Assembly: GCF_001425665.1 (NCBI RefSeq) | Contig: NZ_LMCX01000002.1 | Span: 310,001-374,000, forward strand | From: Yonghaparkia sp. Root332 | GTDB taxonomy: Bacteria > Actinomycetota > Actinomycetes > Actinomycetales > Microbacteriaceae | Direction: 5' to 3' | Length of the DNA: 64,000 nucleotides | The notes under the pieces: generated by a model | What the model saw: the letters and a program-made list of their open reading frames with translations, nothing else | What the model was told of the DNA's origin: nothing | Database searches by the model: none | Part shown: positions 50,569-60,935 of the stretch, one piece after another | Numbering within the stretch: the stretch's first letter is position 1 | How the letters are laid out: each line of letters starts with the position of its first letter | Made by a program: the position numbers and the translations under genes

Positions 50569-50653
50569 TCCCCTGGCTTCAGGGACCAATCCGGGTTCGC
50601 TCGCCTCACTCCCGTGCAGAGACTTCCGTGCAGATCCCCGTGAGGTGCGTTCC

Positions 50654-52108
50654 GTGTCCGTCAACCCGCTCGCTCCGGCGTGGCTCCGCCACCCCGACGA
50701 CGCGAACGCGCTGCCCGCGCACGTCTGGCCGTCCTCGGCCGAGCGCGGCGCCGACGGCTCCCTCCTGATCGGCGGCGTTCCGGCCCCGGCGCTCGCCGCC
50801 GAGTTCGGCACCCCCCTGTACGTGGTCGATGAGGCGGATGCCCGCTCGCGCGCCGCCCGCACGCTCGACGCCTTCCGCACCGCCTTCGCGAGCCTCGACG
50901 CCGACGCCGTGGTCTACTACGCCGGCAAGGCCTTCCTGTGCACAGAGGTCGTCCGCTGGATGCTCGACGCGGGCCTCAACATCGACGTCGCGAGCGGCGG
51001 TGAGCTCGCCGTCGCGCTCGCGGCGGGAGCGGACCCCGCCCGCCTGGGCCTCCACGGCAACAACAAGTCGCTCGCCGAGATCGACCGCGCGGTCGGCGTC
51101 GGCGTCGGGGCGATCGTCGTCGACTCGCTCGTCGAGATCGAGCGCGTCGCCGAGGCCGCCGTGCGGCACGGCCGCACCCAGTCGGTGCGCGTGCGCATCA
51201 ACTCGGGCGTCCACGCCCACACCCACGAGTACCTCGCGACGGCGCGCGAGGATCAGAAGTTCGGAATCCCGCTCGCGGAGGCGGCCGACGCGGTCGCCCG
51301 CATCCGCGCGCACGCCCCGCACCTGCGGCTCCTGGGCCTGCACTCTCACATCGGCTCGCAGATCTTCGTCGTCGACGGCTTCCTGGAGGCCGCGCGCCGC
51401 CTGCTCGCCGTCCACGCCGAGCTGCTCGCGGGCGGCGACGTGCCCGAGCTCAACCTCGGCGGCGGCTTCGGCATCGCCTACCTCGACTCCGACGAGGCGC
51501 CCGCGATCGAGAGCATCGCGACCCATCTCGCCGAGGCGATCGGGTCCGTGTGCGCCGAGCTGGGCATCCCGGTGCCGCGCATCGCCGTCGAGCCGGGCCG
51601 CACGATCATCGGCCCCGCGGGCGTGACCCTGTACGAGGTCGGCACGACGAAGGACGTCGTCGTGACGACGGACGACGGCGGGAGCGCCGTGCGCCGCTAC
51701 GTCAGCGTCGATGGCGGCATGAGCGACAACGCCCGCCCCGCGCTGTACGGCGCCGACTACGGCGTCCGCCTCGCCGGGCGCTCCTCGAGCGCCGAGCCCG
51801 CGCTCGTCCGCGTCGCCGGAAAGCACTGCGAGAGCGGCGACATCGTCGTCCAGGCCGACTACCTGCCCGGAGACGTCGCCCCGGGCGATCTCGTCGCCGT
51901 CCCCGCGACGGGCGCCTACTGCTTCTCGCTCGCCAGCAACTACAACTACCTCGCCCGCCCCGCCGTGGTCGCCGTCCGCGACAGCGCCTCCCGCGTGATC
52001 GTGCGCGGCGAGACCGAGGCCGATCTGCTGCGTCGCGACGTCGGCATCTCCGAGCCCGCCGCTCCCCACGACCCCGCTGCCCGACCCGAGAGGATCACCC
52101 GCCCGTGA
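50654..52108 (+). CDS. lysA: Diaminopimelate decarboxylase
   Basis: A 484-residue fold-III PLP enzyme for the last step of lysine synthesis. PLP Lys92 is in YYAGKAFLC; the phosphate-binding and substrate motifs LGLHSHIGSQIF and LNLGGGFGIAY follow, EPGRTIIGPAG is near 315, and the cross-subunit Cys in GKHCESGD is near 398. GTG at 50654 was chosen because GTGAGG lies eight bases upstream; an in-frame GTG three codons earlier lacks spacing. Its stop overlaps the hom start (GTGA), so the pair is co-translated, tying lysine and threonine branches together. Confidence 0.97.
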   Translation: MSVNPLAPAWLRHPDDANALPAHVWPSSAERGADGSLLIGGVPAPALAAEFGTPLYVVDEADARSRAARTLDAFRTAFASLDADAVVYYAGKAFLCTEVVRWMLDAGLNIDVASGGELAVALAAGADPARLGLHGNNKSLAEIDRAVGVGVGAIVVDSLVEIERVAEAAVRHGRTQSVRVRINSGVHAHTHEYLATAREDQKFGIPLAEAADAVARIRAHAPHLRLLGLHSHIGSQIFVVDGFLEAARRLLAVHAELLAGGDVPELNLGGGFGIAYLDSDEAPAIESIATHLAEAIGSVCAELGIPVPRIAVEPGRTIIGPAGVTLYEVGTTKDVVVTTDDGGSAVRRYVSVDGGMSDNARPALYGADYGVRLAGRSSSAEPALVRVAGKHCESGDIVVQADYLPGDVAPGDLVAVPATGAYCFSLASNYNYLARPAVVAVRDSASRVIVRGETEADLLRRDVGISEPAAPHDPAARPERITRP

Positions 52109-53433
52109 TCGAGTACCGCAACCTCCGCATCGCCCTGCTGGGAGCCGGCAGCGTCGGCGCCCAGGTGGCCGACCAGCTGCTGACCCACGCCGACGAGCTC
52201 GCCGCGCGCGTGGGCGCCGGCATCGAGCTCGTCGGCGTCGCGGTGCGCGATGTGGATGCTCCGCGCACGACCGACATCCCGCGCGAGCTGCTCACCGCCG
52301 ACGCCGAGTCCCTGATCCTCGGCGCCGACATCGTCGTCGAGCTCATGGGCGGGCTGGAGCCGGCGCGCACGCTCATCCTCCAGGCTCTGAACTCGGGCGC
52401 CGACGTCATCACGGCCAACAAGGCGCTGCTCGCCACGCACGGTCCCGAGCTCTTCGAGGTGGCCGAGCAGGTCGGGGCGCAGCTGTACTACGAGGCCGCG
52501 GTCGGGGGGGCGATTCCGATCATCCGCCCGCTGCGCGACTCGCTCGCGGGCGACCGCGTCACGCGCATCCTCGGAATCGTCAACGGCACGACGAACTTCA
52601 TCCTCGACCGCATGGACCGGCACGGCGAGACCATGGAGCAGGCGCTCGCCACGGCGACCGAGCTCGGTTACGCGGAGGCCGACCCGACCGCCGACGTCGG
52701 CGGCTACGACGCGGCGCAGAAGGCCGGCATCCTCGCGAGCCTCGCCTTCCACACGCTCGTGCCCGCCGACGCGGTCTACCGCGAGGGCATCACCGAGGTG
52801 ACGCTCGACGACGTGCGCGCCGCCCGGAAGGCCGGCTACGTCGTCAAGCTGCTCGCGATCTGCGAGAAGATCGTCGACCCCGAGACCCTCGCCGAGGGCG
52901 TCTCGGCCCGCGTCTACCCGGCGCTCGTCCCCGAGGATCACCCGCTCGCGGCGGTCCACGGCGCCAACAACGCCGTCTTCGTCGAGGCTGAGGCCGCCGG
53001 CCCCCTCATGTTCTACGGCGCGGGCGCGGGCGGCATCCAGACCGCCTCGGCCGTGCTCGGCGACGTCGTCTCGGCGGCGCGCCGCCACGTCGTCGGCGGC
53101 CCCGGCGTCGCGGAGTCGACGCACGCGAATCTCCCGGTGCTGCCCATCAGCGCCGTCACCACCCGCTACCAGATCACCCTCCAGGTGGCGGACCAGCCCG
53201 GCGTGCTCGCGATGATCGCGACCCTCTTCAGCGAGCACGGGGTCTCCGTCGAGACGGTCGAACAGTCCGTCGTGTCGATCCGCGAGGGCGAGGGAGCGAC
53301 CGCTCCCGCCGCTACTCTGGTGATCGGCACCCACGAGGCCTCGGAGGCCGATCTCGCCGCAACGGTCGCGGCACTGACCACCAGCACGGTCGTCCACAGC
53401 GTGACCGGCGTGCTGCGAGTAGAAGGACTGTAG
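52105..53433 (+). CDS. hom: Homoserine dehydrogenase
   Basis: A 442-residue oxidoreductase converting aspartate semialdehyde to homoserine. The nucleotide motif IALLGAGSVGAQVADQL lies near residue 8, NGTTNFILDRM and the catalytic-lysine region GYDAAQKAGILAS in the middle, and an ACT domain (about 360-440: TRYQITLQVADQPGVLAM to VTGVLRVEGL) at the end, which in this family mediates feedback by threonine. It begins with GTG inside the lysA stop and ends directly at the thrC ATG, with GAAGGA inside its own 3' end as the thrC ribosome site. Confidence 0.97.
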   Translation: MIEYRNLRIALLGAGSVGAQVADQLLTHADELAARVGAGIELVGVAVRDVDAPRTTDIPRELLTADAESLILGADIVVELMGGLEPARTLILQALNSGADVITANKALLATHGPELFEVAEQVGAQLYYEAAVGGAIPIIRPLRDSLAGDRVTRILGIVNGTTNFILDRMDRHGETMEQALATATELGYAEADPTADVGGYDAAQKAGILASLAFHTLVPADAVYREGITEVTLDDVRAARKAGYVVKLLAICEKIVDPETLAEGVSARVYPALVPEDHPLAAVHGANNAVFVEAEAAGPLMFYGAGAGGIQTASAVLGDVVSAARRHVVGGPGVAESTHANLPVLPISAVTTRYQITLQVADQPGVLAMIATLFSEHGVSVETVEQSVVSIREGEGATAPAATLVIGTHEASEADLAATVAALTTSTVVHSVTGVLRVEGL

Positions 53434-54516
53434 ATGGCGAAGCAGTGGCGCGGCGTTCTGCGCGAGTACGCCGACCGACTGGACATCAGCGACGCGACCC
53501 CGGTCGTCACGCTCGGCGAGGGCGGCACGCCGCTCATCCCCGCCCGCTACCTCTCCGAGCGCACGGGCGCCGAGGTGTGGGTCAAGTTCGAGGGCATGAA
53601 CCCCACGGGGTCGTTCAAGGACCGCGGCATGACGATGGCGATCTCGAAGGCCGTCGAGCACGGCGCGAAGGCCGTCATCTGCGCCTCGACCGGCAACACG
53701 TCCGCCTCCGCGGCGGCCTACGCGACGCACGCGGGCATCACCGCCGCCGTGCTCGTGCCCGAGGGCAAGATCGCGATGGGCAAGCTCAGCCAGGCCGTCG
53801 CGCACAAGGCCGAGATCATCCAGATCCAGGGCAACTTCGACGACTGCCTCGACATCGCGCGCGAGCTCGCCGCGAACTACCCCGTGCACCTGGTGAACTC
53901 GGTCAACCCCGACCGCATCGAGGGTCAGAAGACGGCGGCGTACGAGGTCGTCGAGGTGCTCGGCGACGCTCCCGACTTCCACATCCTGCCCGTCGGCAAC
54001 GCCGGCAACTACACCGCGTACCACCGCGGCTACCGCGAGGAGCTCGCGCGCGGCGTCGCGACGACGCTGCCGCGCATGTTCGGCTTCCAGGCCGCCGGCT
54101 CGGCCCCGCTCGTCACGGGCGAGGTCGTCCGGAGGCCCGAGACGATCGCGAGCGCCATCCGCATCGGCAACCCCGCGTCGTGGGAGCTCGCCCTCGCGGC
54201 GCACGCCGACAGCGACGGCTACTTCGGCGCGATCGACGACGCCGGCATCCTCGAGGCGCACCGCCTCCTGTCGCAGGAGGTCGGCGTCTTCGTCGAGCCC
54301 GCCTCGGCGATCTCGGTCGCGGGTCTCCTGGAGCGCGCCGAGGCCGGGGTCATCCCGCGCGGCGCCCGCGTGGTGCTGACGGTCACCGGCCACGGCCTCA
54401 AGGACCCGCAGTGGGCGCTCAAGCGCGCCGACGGCAGCGAGGTCGCCCCGACCGTCGTCCCCGTCGATACCGCGGAGGTCGCCGACGTTCTCGGCCTCGT
54501 CAAGGGCGCGCACTGA
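53434..54516 (+). CDS. thrC: Threonine synthase
   Basis: A 360-residue PLP enzyme converting O-phosphohomoserine to threonine. PLP Lys62 is in [14 protein letters not shown], the phosphate loop in [15 protein letters not shown], and [14 protein letters not shown] is the substrate-binding loop. Length and motifs fit the short (class II-like bacterial) threonine synthases. It starts with no spacing after hom and its stop shares one base with the thrB start (TGATG). The set is one operon under the lysA promoter unless internal starts exist. Confidence 0.97.
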   Translation: MAKQWRGVLREYADRLDISDATPVVTLGEGGTPLIPARYLSERTGAEVWVKFEGMNPTGSFKDRGMTMAISKAVEHGAKAVICASTGNTSASAAAYATHAGITAAVLVPEGKIAMGKLSQAVAHKAEIIQIQGNFDDCLDIARELAANYPVHLVNSVNPDRIEGQKTAAYEVVEVLGDAPDFHILPVGNAGNYTAYHRGYREELARGVATTLPRMFGFQAAGSAPLVTGEVVRRPETIASAIRIGNPASWELALAAHADSDGYFGAIDDAGILEAHRLLSQEVGVFVEPASAISVAGLLERAEAGVIPRGARVVLTVTGHGLKDPQWALKRADGSEVAPTVVPVDTAEVADVLGLVKGAH

Positions 54517-55466
54517 TGGCGCTCGATCCGCGACTCGCCGGCCGCCGCGTGCACGTGAAGGTGCCCGCGACGACCGCGAACCTCGGGCCGGGCTTCGACA
54601 CCCTGGGGCTCGCCCTCTCGGTCTACGACGAGCTCGAGGTCGCCGTGCGCGAGGCCCCGGGGGCGACCGTGCGCGTCGTGGGCGTGGGGGAGGGGGAGGT
54701 CCCGACCGACGAGTCGAACCTCATCGTCCGCTCGATCCGTCACACCTTCGACCACTACGGGGTCGAGATGCCGGGGCTCGAGCTCGTGGCGCACAACGTG
54801 ATCCCGCACGGCCGCGGCATGGGCTCCTCCGGCGCCGCGATCGTCGGCGGCATCATGGCGGCCAAGGGGCTCCTGGAGGGCATCGTCGAGATCGACGCCG
54901 ACGGGCTCCTCGCCCGCGCGACCGAGCTCGAGGGCCACCCCGACAACGTCGCTCCCGCGCTCTTCGGCGGGCTCACGATCGCCTGGATGACCCCGCAGGG
55001 TCCGCAGCACAAGCGCCTCACCGTGCATCGCGGCGTCTCGCTGCTGGTGTGCGTGCCCGAGTCGACCACGATGTCGACGGCGCTCGCCCGCTCGCTGCAG
55101 CCGGAGTCGGTGCCCCACGAGGACGCGATCTTCAACGTCTCGCGCTCGGCGCTGCTCATCGCGGCGCTCATCCAGAGCCCGGAGCTGCTGTTCGCGGCCA
55201 CGGAGGACAAGCTCCACCAGAATTACCGGGCGAGCGCGATGCCCGAGACGGATGCCCTCATCCAGGTGCTCCGCGCGAACGGCTTCGCGGCCGTCGTCTC
55301 CGGCGCCGGCCCGTCCATCCTGGTGCTCTGCGGCGACCCCGCGCAGCGCCTCGCCGCCGCCGAGGTCGTCGCGCAGAACGCCGCCACACCGTGGCAGTCG
55401 CACATGCTGGCCGTCGATTTCAAGGGTGCTACAGTGGTGGCGCATCCGGTCGAGGCCGCGGCTTAG
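54516..55466 (+). CDS. thrB: Homoserine kinase
   Basis: A 316-residue GHMP-family kinase that phosphorylates homoserine. KVPATTANLGPGFDTLGLAL at residues 10-30 and the ATP loop IPHGRGMGSSGAAIVGG near 90-105 are typical, as is VVSGAGPSILVL in the C-terminal half. It begins one base inside the thrC stop, giving tight coupling. A 171-base gap with no gene follows before rho. Confidence 0.97.
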   Translation: MALDPRLAGRRVHVKVPATTANLGPGFDTLGLALSVYDELEVAVREAPGATVRVVGVGEGEVPTDESNLIVRSIRHTFDHYGVEMPGLELVAHNVIPHGRGMGSSGAAIVGGIMAAKGLLEGIVEIDADGLLARATELEGHPDNVAPALFGGLTIAWMTPQGPQHKRLTVHRGVSLLVCVPESTTMSTALARSLQPESVPHEDAIFNVSRSALLIAALIQSPELLFAATEDKLHQNYRASAMPETDALIQVLRANGFAAVVSGAGPSILVLCGDPAQRLAAAEVVAQNAATPWQSHMLAVDFKGATVVAHPVEAAA

Positions 55467-55637
55467 GCCCACCTCCCCGGGCATCCCCAAGCAGCTATCG
55501 CTTTTCCACCGGCTCGTACCGCGGCACCGCGTTGCGCCCGTTTTCCCGGTTCATCATCACCGCCTCCCGTGCGGTCGGTCCGAAGCGATCAGCATCCTCC
55601 GCGGCACCATGCCCGGAGTCGAAAGGACACCACCTCC
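55467..55637 (+). promoter_or_regulatory. Leader / control region of rho
   Basis: No gene is seen in these 171 bases. Several short C-rich, G-poor stretches (for example around 55500-55560) would suit Rho loading, consistent with the known autoregulation of rho, and AAAGGA lies ten bases before the GTG start. No confident promoter or hairpin was identified. Confidence 0.3.
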
Positions 55638-57722
55638 GTGACTGACATCACCGATCGCGCCTCGGGCGCGACCGCATCCGACCTGACCTCCCTCAAGCTC
55701 CCGCAGCTGCAGCAGCTCGCGACCGAGCTCGGCATCACCGGGGTCTCCAAGCTCCGCAAGGGCGACCTGCTCGCGGCGATCGTCGCCGTTCAGAGCGGCG
55801 GGAGCGTCGACGTCGACGCCGACCTGTCGACCGAGACCGCGCCGGCCGAGGCGCCCGAGGCGCCCGACGCTCCCGCGGCCCGCACCGAGGCGCCCGCGCG
55901 CCGCGGCTCGCGTCGCGTCACGAGCGGCACCGTCACCGCGGCCCCCACCGAGCCCGCCGCGACCGAGCCCGCCGCGACCGAGGCGGCACCGGCCGTGGCA
56001 GCGCCGACCGCGTCCACCGGCGGAGGCGACGCCGCCGCCGAGGGCGACGAGTCGCCCGCTGCCCGTCGTTCGGGCCGCCGCTCCGCTCGCGAGCACGCCG
56101 CCGGCGCCGCTGCGGGCGTCGAGGTCGCGCCCGCCGATGCGTCCGTCGACACCGACCGCTCCAGCGACGCCGAGACCGCAGACGACGACCCCGACAGCGC
56201 GGGCGGACGCGGTCGAAACCGCAACCGCAACCGCCGCAACCGCGACCGCAACCAGGGAGGTCAGCAGGCCGAGCAGGGCGACGCAGCCCCCGCCGGACGC
56301 CAGAGCGCCCGCGGCCAGGACGCCCAGAACGGACAGCAGTCCCAGGGCGGCCAGCAGAGCCAGAACGGCCAGCAGAACCAGCGCGGCCAGCAGGCCCAGA
56401 ACGGCCCGCAGAACGAGCGCGGCCAGCAGAACCAGAACGGCCCGCAGAGCGAGCGCGCCGACCAGGACGCCGATGGCCGCGGCCGCGGCCGCGGGCGCGA
56501 CCGCAAGCGCGGTCGGGGTCCCGCGGGCGACGACTTCGAGCCCGAGGTCGGCGAGGACGACGTCCTCATCCCCGTCGCGGGCATCCTCGACGTGCTCGAC
56601 AACTACGCCTTCGTGCGCACGACGGGCTACCTGCCCGGACCGAGCGACGTCTACGTGTCCCTCGGCCAGGTGAAGAAGTACCACCTGCGCAAGGGCGACG
56701 CCGTCGTCGGCGCGATCCGGCAGCCGCGCGAGGGCGAGAGCCAGGGCCGCCAGAAGTACAACGCGCTCGTCTCGATCGACTCGATCAACGGCCAGACCGT
56801 CGAGGAGGCCGCCGCGCGCGTCGAGTTCGGCAAGCTCACGCCGCTCTACCCGCAGGAGCGCCTGCGCCTGGAGACCGAGCCGCAGAAGCTGTCGACGCGC
56901 ATCATCGACCTCGTCGCCCCGATCGGCAAGGGCCAGCGCGGCCTCATCGTCTCGCCCCCCAAGGCGGGCAAGACCCTCGTGCTGCAGGCCATCGCCAACG
57001 CCATCGCGAAGAACAACCCCGAGGTCCACCTCATGGTCGTGCTCGTCGACGAGCGTCCCGAGGAGGTCACCGACATGCAGCGCTCGGTGAAGGGCGAGGT
57101 CATCGCCTCGACCTTCGACCGCCCCGCCGAGGACCACACGACCGTCGCCGAGCTCGCCATCGAGCGCGCGAAGCGCCTCGTCGAGCTCGGTCACGACGTC
57201 GTCGTCCTCCTCGACTCGATCACGCGGCTCGGTCGCGCGTACAACGTCACGGCGCCCACGAGCGGGCGCATCCTCTCGGGCGGTGTCGACTCGGCCGCCC
57301 TCTACCCGCCGAAGCGCTTCTTCGGCGCCGCGCGCAACATCGAGGACGGCGGCTCGCTGACCATCCTCGCGACCGCGCTCGTGGAGACCGGCTCGAAGAT
57401 GGACGAGGTGATCTTCGAGGAGTTCAAGGGCACCGGCAACATGGAGCTCCGCCTCTCGCGCCAGCTCGCCGACAAGCGCATCTTCCCCGCCGTCGACATC
57501 TCCGCCTCCGGCACGCGCCGCGAGGAGATGCTGCTCGGCTCGGAGGAGGTCAAGGTCACCTGGCGCCTGCGCCGCGCCCTCGCCGGCCACGACACGCAGC
57601 AGTCGCTCGAGGTCGTCCTGGGCAAGCTGAAGGAGACCGCGTCGAACGTCGAGTTCCTCGTGCAGATCCAGAAGGCGCTGCCGCAGGCCGACCGCACCCA
57701 GCCCGCCCACAAGGAGGACTGA
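55638..57722 (+). CDS. rho: Transcription termination factor Rho with long Q/N/G-rich insertion
   Basis: A 694-residue Rho, far longer than E. coli's 419. Residues 12-50 are the Rho N-terminal helix domain ([20 protein letters not shown]). Residues ~55-300 are a low-complexity insertion: first Ala/Pro/Glu, then Arg/Asn-rich, then Gln/Asn/Gly repeats (about 205-280), then an [14 protein letters not shown] patch. The primary RNA-binding domain follows (~310-370: [20 protein letters not shown]), then Walker A SPPKAGKT near 442 and the Q/R loops. Rho is the RNA-dependent helicase that ends transcripts. GTG at 55638 gives the expected VTDITDRAS start. Confidence 0.97.
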   Translation: MTDITDRASGATASDLTSLKLPQLQQLATELGITGVSKLRKGDLLAAIVAVQSGGSVDVDADLSTETAPAEAPEAPDAPAARTEAPARRGSRRVTSGTVTAAPTEPAATEPAATEAAPAVAAPTASTGGGDAAAEGDESPAARRSGRRSAREHAAGAAAGVEVAPADASVDTDRSSDAETADDDPDSAGGRGRNRNRNRRNRDRNQGGQQAEQGDAAPAGRQSARGQDAQNGQQSQGGQQSQNGQQNQRGQQAQNGPQNERGQQNQNGPQSERADQDADGRGRGRGRDRKRGRGPAGDDFEPEVGEDDVLIPVAGILDVLDNYAFVRTTGYLPGPSDVYVSLGQVKKYHLRKGDAVVGAIRQPREGESQGRQKYNALVSIDSINGQTVEEAAARVEFGKLTPLYPQERLRLETEPQKLSTRIIDLVAPIGKGQRGLIVSPPKAGKTLVLQAIANAIAKNNPEVHLMVVLVDERPEEVTDMQRSVKGEVIASTFDRPAEDHTTVAELAIERAKRLVELGHDVVVLLDSITRLGRAYNVTAPTSGRILSGGVDSAALYPPKRFFGAARNIEDGGSLTILATALVETGSKMDEVIFEEFKGTGNMELRLSRQLADKRIFPAVDISASGTRREEMLLGSEEVKVTWRLRRALAGHDTQQSLEVVLGKLKETASNVEFLVQIQKALPQADRTQPAHKED
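56312..56460 (+). repeat. Imperfect tandem repeat inside rho
   Basis: Units built on GGCCAGCAG and AACGGCC(A/C)GCAG recur about ten times with periods of roughly 15-30 bases, coding for QNGQQ-, RGQQ- and NGPQ-type steps. Such in-frame DNA can change length by slippage without breaking the gene. Confidence 0.7.
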
Positions 57723-57724
57723 TC

Positions 57725-57745
57725 GCGGGGGCCCGAAGCCCCCGC
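57725..57745 (+). terminator. Hairpin between rho and prfA
   Basis: GCGGGGGC (57725-57732) and GCCCCCGC (57738-57745) with loop CCGAA, three bases after the rho stop and 17 before prfA. It could attenuate or end transcription, or protect the rho 3' end. Confidence 0.5.
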
Positions 57746-57762
57746 CCCACGAGGGAGTACCC

Positions 57763-58845
<1,083 letters not shown>

Positions 58846-58867
58846 GCCCGGCCACGGGCATCCGCTC

Positions 58868-59725
58868 ATGACGACGATCGACGCGCTGCGGCGCGAGGCG
58901 ATCGACGCCCTCGCGGCCGGAGGGGTGCCCGCCCCCGAGGTCGACGCCGACCTCCTCATCGGTCACGTGCTGGGCCTCTCGCGCGGGGGAGTCCAGGCCC
59001 GCGCGCTCATCTCCTCCGTCGTCGCCGACGATGCCGCGGCCGCCATCCGCGCGGCGGTCACGCGTCGCGCCGCGCGCGAGCCGCTCCAGCACATCACGGG
59101 CCTCGCCCCGTTCCGCTCGCTCGAGCTCGAGGTCGGCCCCGGAGTCTTCACCCCGCGCCCCGAGACCGAGTTCGTCGTGCAGTTCGCGATCGACGCGCTC
59201 GCGCTCGTGCCGAGCCCTGATCCGCTCGCGGTCGACCTGGGCTCCGGCAGCGGCGCGATCGCCCTCGCGATGGCGACGGAGGTGCCGCACTCCCGGGTCG
59301 TCGCGGTCGAGAAGTCGGCGGATGCCCTGCCCTGGACCGCTCGCAACATCGAGCGCCACGGCGACGGCCGCGTGCGCCTCGTCGAGGGCGACCTCGCCGA
59401 TGCGCTGCCCGAGCTCGACGGCCTCGTCGACGTCGTCGCCTCGAACCCTCCGTACATCCCTCTCGGCGCGGTGCCACGCGACCCCGAGGTCCGGCTGTTC
59501 GATCCGGCCGCGGCGCTCTACTCCGGCGAGGACGGCCTGGATGCCGTGCGCGCGCTCTCCCGGACGGCCCGCCGTCTGCTCCGCCCCGGCGGCGCGCTCG
59601 TCATCGAGCACGGCGAGCTGCAGGCGGCCGACATCGGCGCGATCCTCCGCGCCGACGGCTTCTCGGCGATCGCCTGCCACCGCGACCTGCTCGGCCGCGA
59701 CCGCGCGACGACCGCGCGCCGCTGA
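58868..59725 (+). CDS. prmC: Peptide chain release factor N5-glutamine methyltransferase
   Basis: A 285-residue SAM-dependent methyltransferase that modifies the GGQ glutamine of RF1 and RF2. A helical N-terminal substrate domain (to ~75, with ARALISSVVADD) precedes the Rossmann domain: VDLGSGSGAIALAMA near 120 and the catalytic NPPY at 193-196 in VASNPPYIPLG. RPETEFVVQFA is also conserved. It directly follows prfA. Convergent with the reverse gene 59730-60893, whose stop is four bases away. Confidence 0.97.
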   Translation: MTTIDALRREAIDALAAGGVPAPEVDADLLIGHVLGLSRGGVQARALISSVVADDAAAAIRAAVTRRAAREPLQHITGLAPFRSLELEVGPGVFTPRPETEFVVQFAIDALALVPSPDPLAVDLGSGSGAIALAMATEVPHSRVVAVEKSADALPWTARNIERHGDGRVRLVEGDLADALPELDGLVDVVASNPPYIPLGAVPRDPEVRLFDPAAALYSGEDGLDAVRALSRTARRLLRPGGALVIEHGELQAADIGAILRADGFSAIACHRDLLGRDRATTARR

Positions 59726-59729
59726 CCGC

Positions 59730-60893
59730 TCAGGCGAGCGCGTGCGGGTACTCCGCCGACCGTCCCTGGAACGCCAGGATCGCGGGATTGCGCACGCGGC
59801 CGTCCTCGATCTCGATCGCGCGGCCGATGGTGTCGGACGCCGCCCACGACGCCGGGCCCTCCATGACGGTGCGGAGGAACGGCATGAGCGCCTCGCTGAT
59901 CTCCCACGTCGTCGAGTTCCACAGCAGCGACGGGCTGTGGTCGACGGCGTAGTAGTTCGTCGAGTCGCCGATCGTGAGCATCGGGTCGGCGAACGAGGTC
60001 GGCCGCGCCCAGCTGAAGCCCATGCCCTCGTCGATCGACACGTCGATGATGAGGCTGCCGGGGCGGAATGCGCCGAGGTCGTCCTCCCGCAGGTACGTGA
60101 GCGGGGCGTTCGGGTCCTGCAGCGTGCAGTTGACGACGATGTCGTTGGCGGCGAGGAACTCGGGCAGGGCGACGGGTCCGTCGTCGGTGTTGACGGTGCT
60201 CGCGAACGGCGACGCGGCGTCGTGCTCGAACTGCACGATGTCGACCGACGGGATCGGCGAGCCGACCGCGGCGATGTCGCGGTTCGTGAGCACGCGCACA
60301 TCGTGGATGCCGTGCGCATTGAGCGCGGTCACGGCGCCGCGGGCGGTGGCTCCGAATCCGATCACGACCCCGCTGAGGCGGCGGCCGTAGTCGCCCGTCG
60401 AGCCGCACAGCTGGAGGGCGTGGATGACGGAGCAGTAGCCGGCGAGCTCGTTGTTCTTGTGGAACACGTGCAGCCCGAACCCGCCGTCGGAGCGCCAGTG
60501 GTTCATCGCCTCCCAGGCGATGAGGGTCAGGCGCCTGTCGATCGCGAGCTGGGTGATCGCGCGGTCCTGGACGCAGTGCGGCCAGCCCCAGAGCGCCTGG
60601 CCCTCGCGCAGCTCCGCGAGGTCGGCGGCCTGCGGCTTGGGCAGCAGCACGATGTCGGCCTCGGCGATGACCTCGGCCCGGTCGGCCATGGCGCCCACGA
60701 GCGGCTCGAGCTCCGCATCCGCGATGCCGAATCGCGCCCCGTATCCGCGCTCGAGCGTCATGCGCGCGCGCAGATCGGCGTCGATGCGCTCGAGGTGCCC
60801 GGGGTGGATCGGCAGGCGGTGCTCGTCGGGCTTGCGCGAGCTCGCGACGACGCCGAGGCGCAGAAGGCCGGGCGCGGGGGAGGGGGAGGTCAT
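59730..60893 (-). CDS. N5-(carboxyethyl)ornithine synthase-like / alanine dehydrogenase-family enzyme
   Basis: A 387-residue protein of the alanine dehydrogenase / PNT superfamily. The N-terminal domain begins RLGVVASSRKPDEHRLPIHPGH, with the ExR-type substrate region and MTLERGYGARFGIADAEL; the Rossmann motif is LSGVVIGFGATARGAVTALNAHG near 165. Actinobacterial members of this length are annotated as N5-(carboxyethyl)ornithine synthase, which condenses ornithine and pyruvate; whether that is the reaction here is uncertain. The start follows TACAGT by five bases (leaderless). It and the HAD gene upstream interrupt the usual prmC-sua5 adjacency. Confidence 0.8.
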   Translation of the reverse strand: MTSPSPAPGLLRLGVVASSRKPDEHRLPIHPGHLERIDADLRARMTLERGYGARFGIADAELEPLVGAMADRAEVIAEADIVLLPKPQAADLAELREGQALWGWPHCVQDRAITQLAIDRRLTLIAWEAMNHWRSDGGFGLHVFHKNNELAGYCSVIHALQLCGSTGDYGRRLSGVVIGFGATARGAVTALNAHGIHDVRVLTNRDIAAVGSPIPSVDIVQFEHDAASPFASTVNTDDGPVALPEFLAANDIVVNCTLQDPNAPLTYLREDDLGAFRPGSLIIDVSIDEGMGFSWARPTSFADPMLTIGDSTNYYAVDHSPSLLWNSTTWEISEALMPFLRTVMEGPASWAASDTIGRAIEIEDGRVRNPAILAFQGRSAEYPHALA

Positions 60894-60898
60894 ACCCC

Positions 60899-60904
60899 AC
60901 TGTA
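60899..60904 (-). promoter_or_regulatory. -10 box of a leaderless promoter for the alanine dehydrogenase-family gene
   Basis: TACAGT on the reverse strand, five bases before the ATG at 60893. Confidence 0.45.
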
Positions 60905-60909
60905 GAGGG

Positions 60910-60928
60910 GGCGCTCCGGCCGAGCGCC
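60910..60928 (-). terminator. Hairpin between the HAD gene and the alanine dehydrogenase-family gene
   Basis: GGCGCTC (60910-60916) and GAGCGCC (60922-60928) with a 5-base loop, just after the HAD stop. It supports separate transcription of the following leaderless gene. Confidence 0.45.
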
Positions 60929-60935
60929 GGGGCCG

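Noticed and set aside
50461-50653. Lysine riboswitch or T-box before lysA
   Set aside because: No T-box sequence, specifier stem or lysine-aptamer motif was seen; the leader is about 80 bases.
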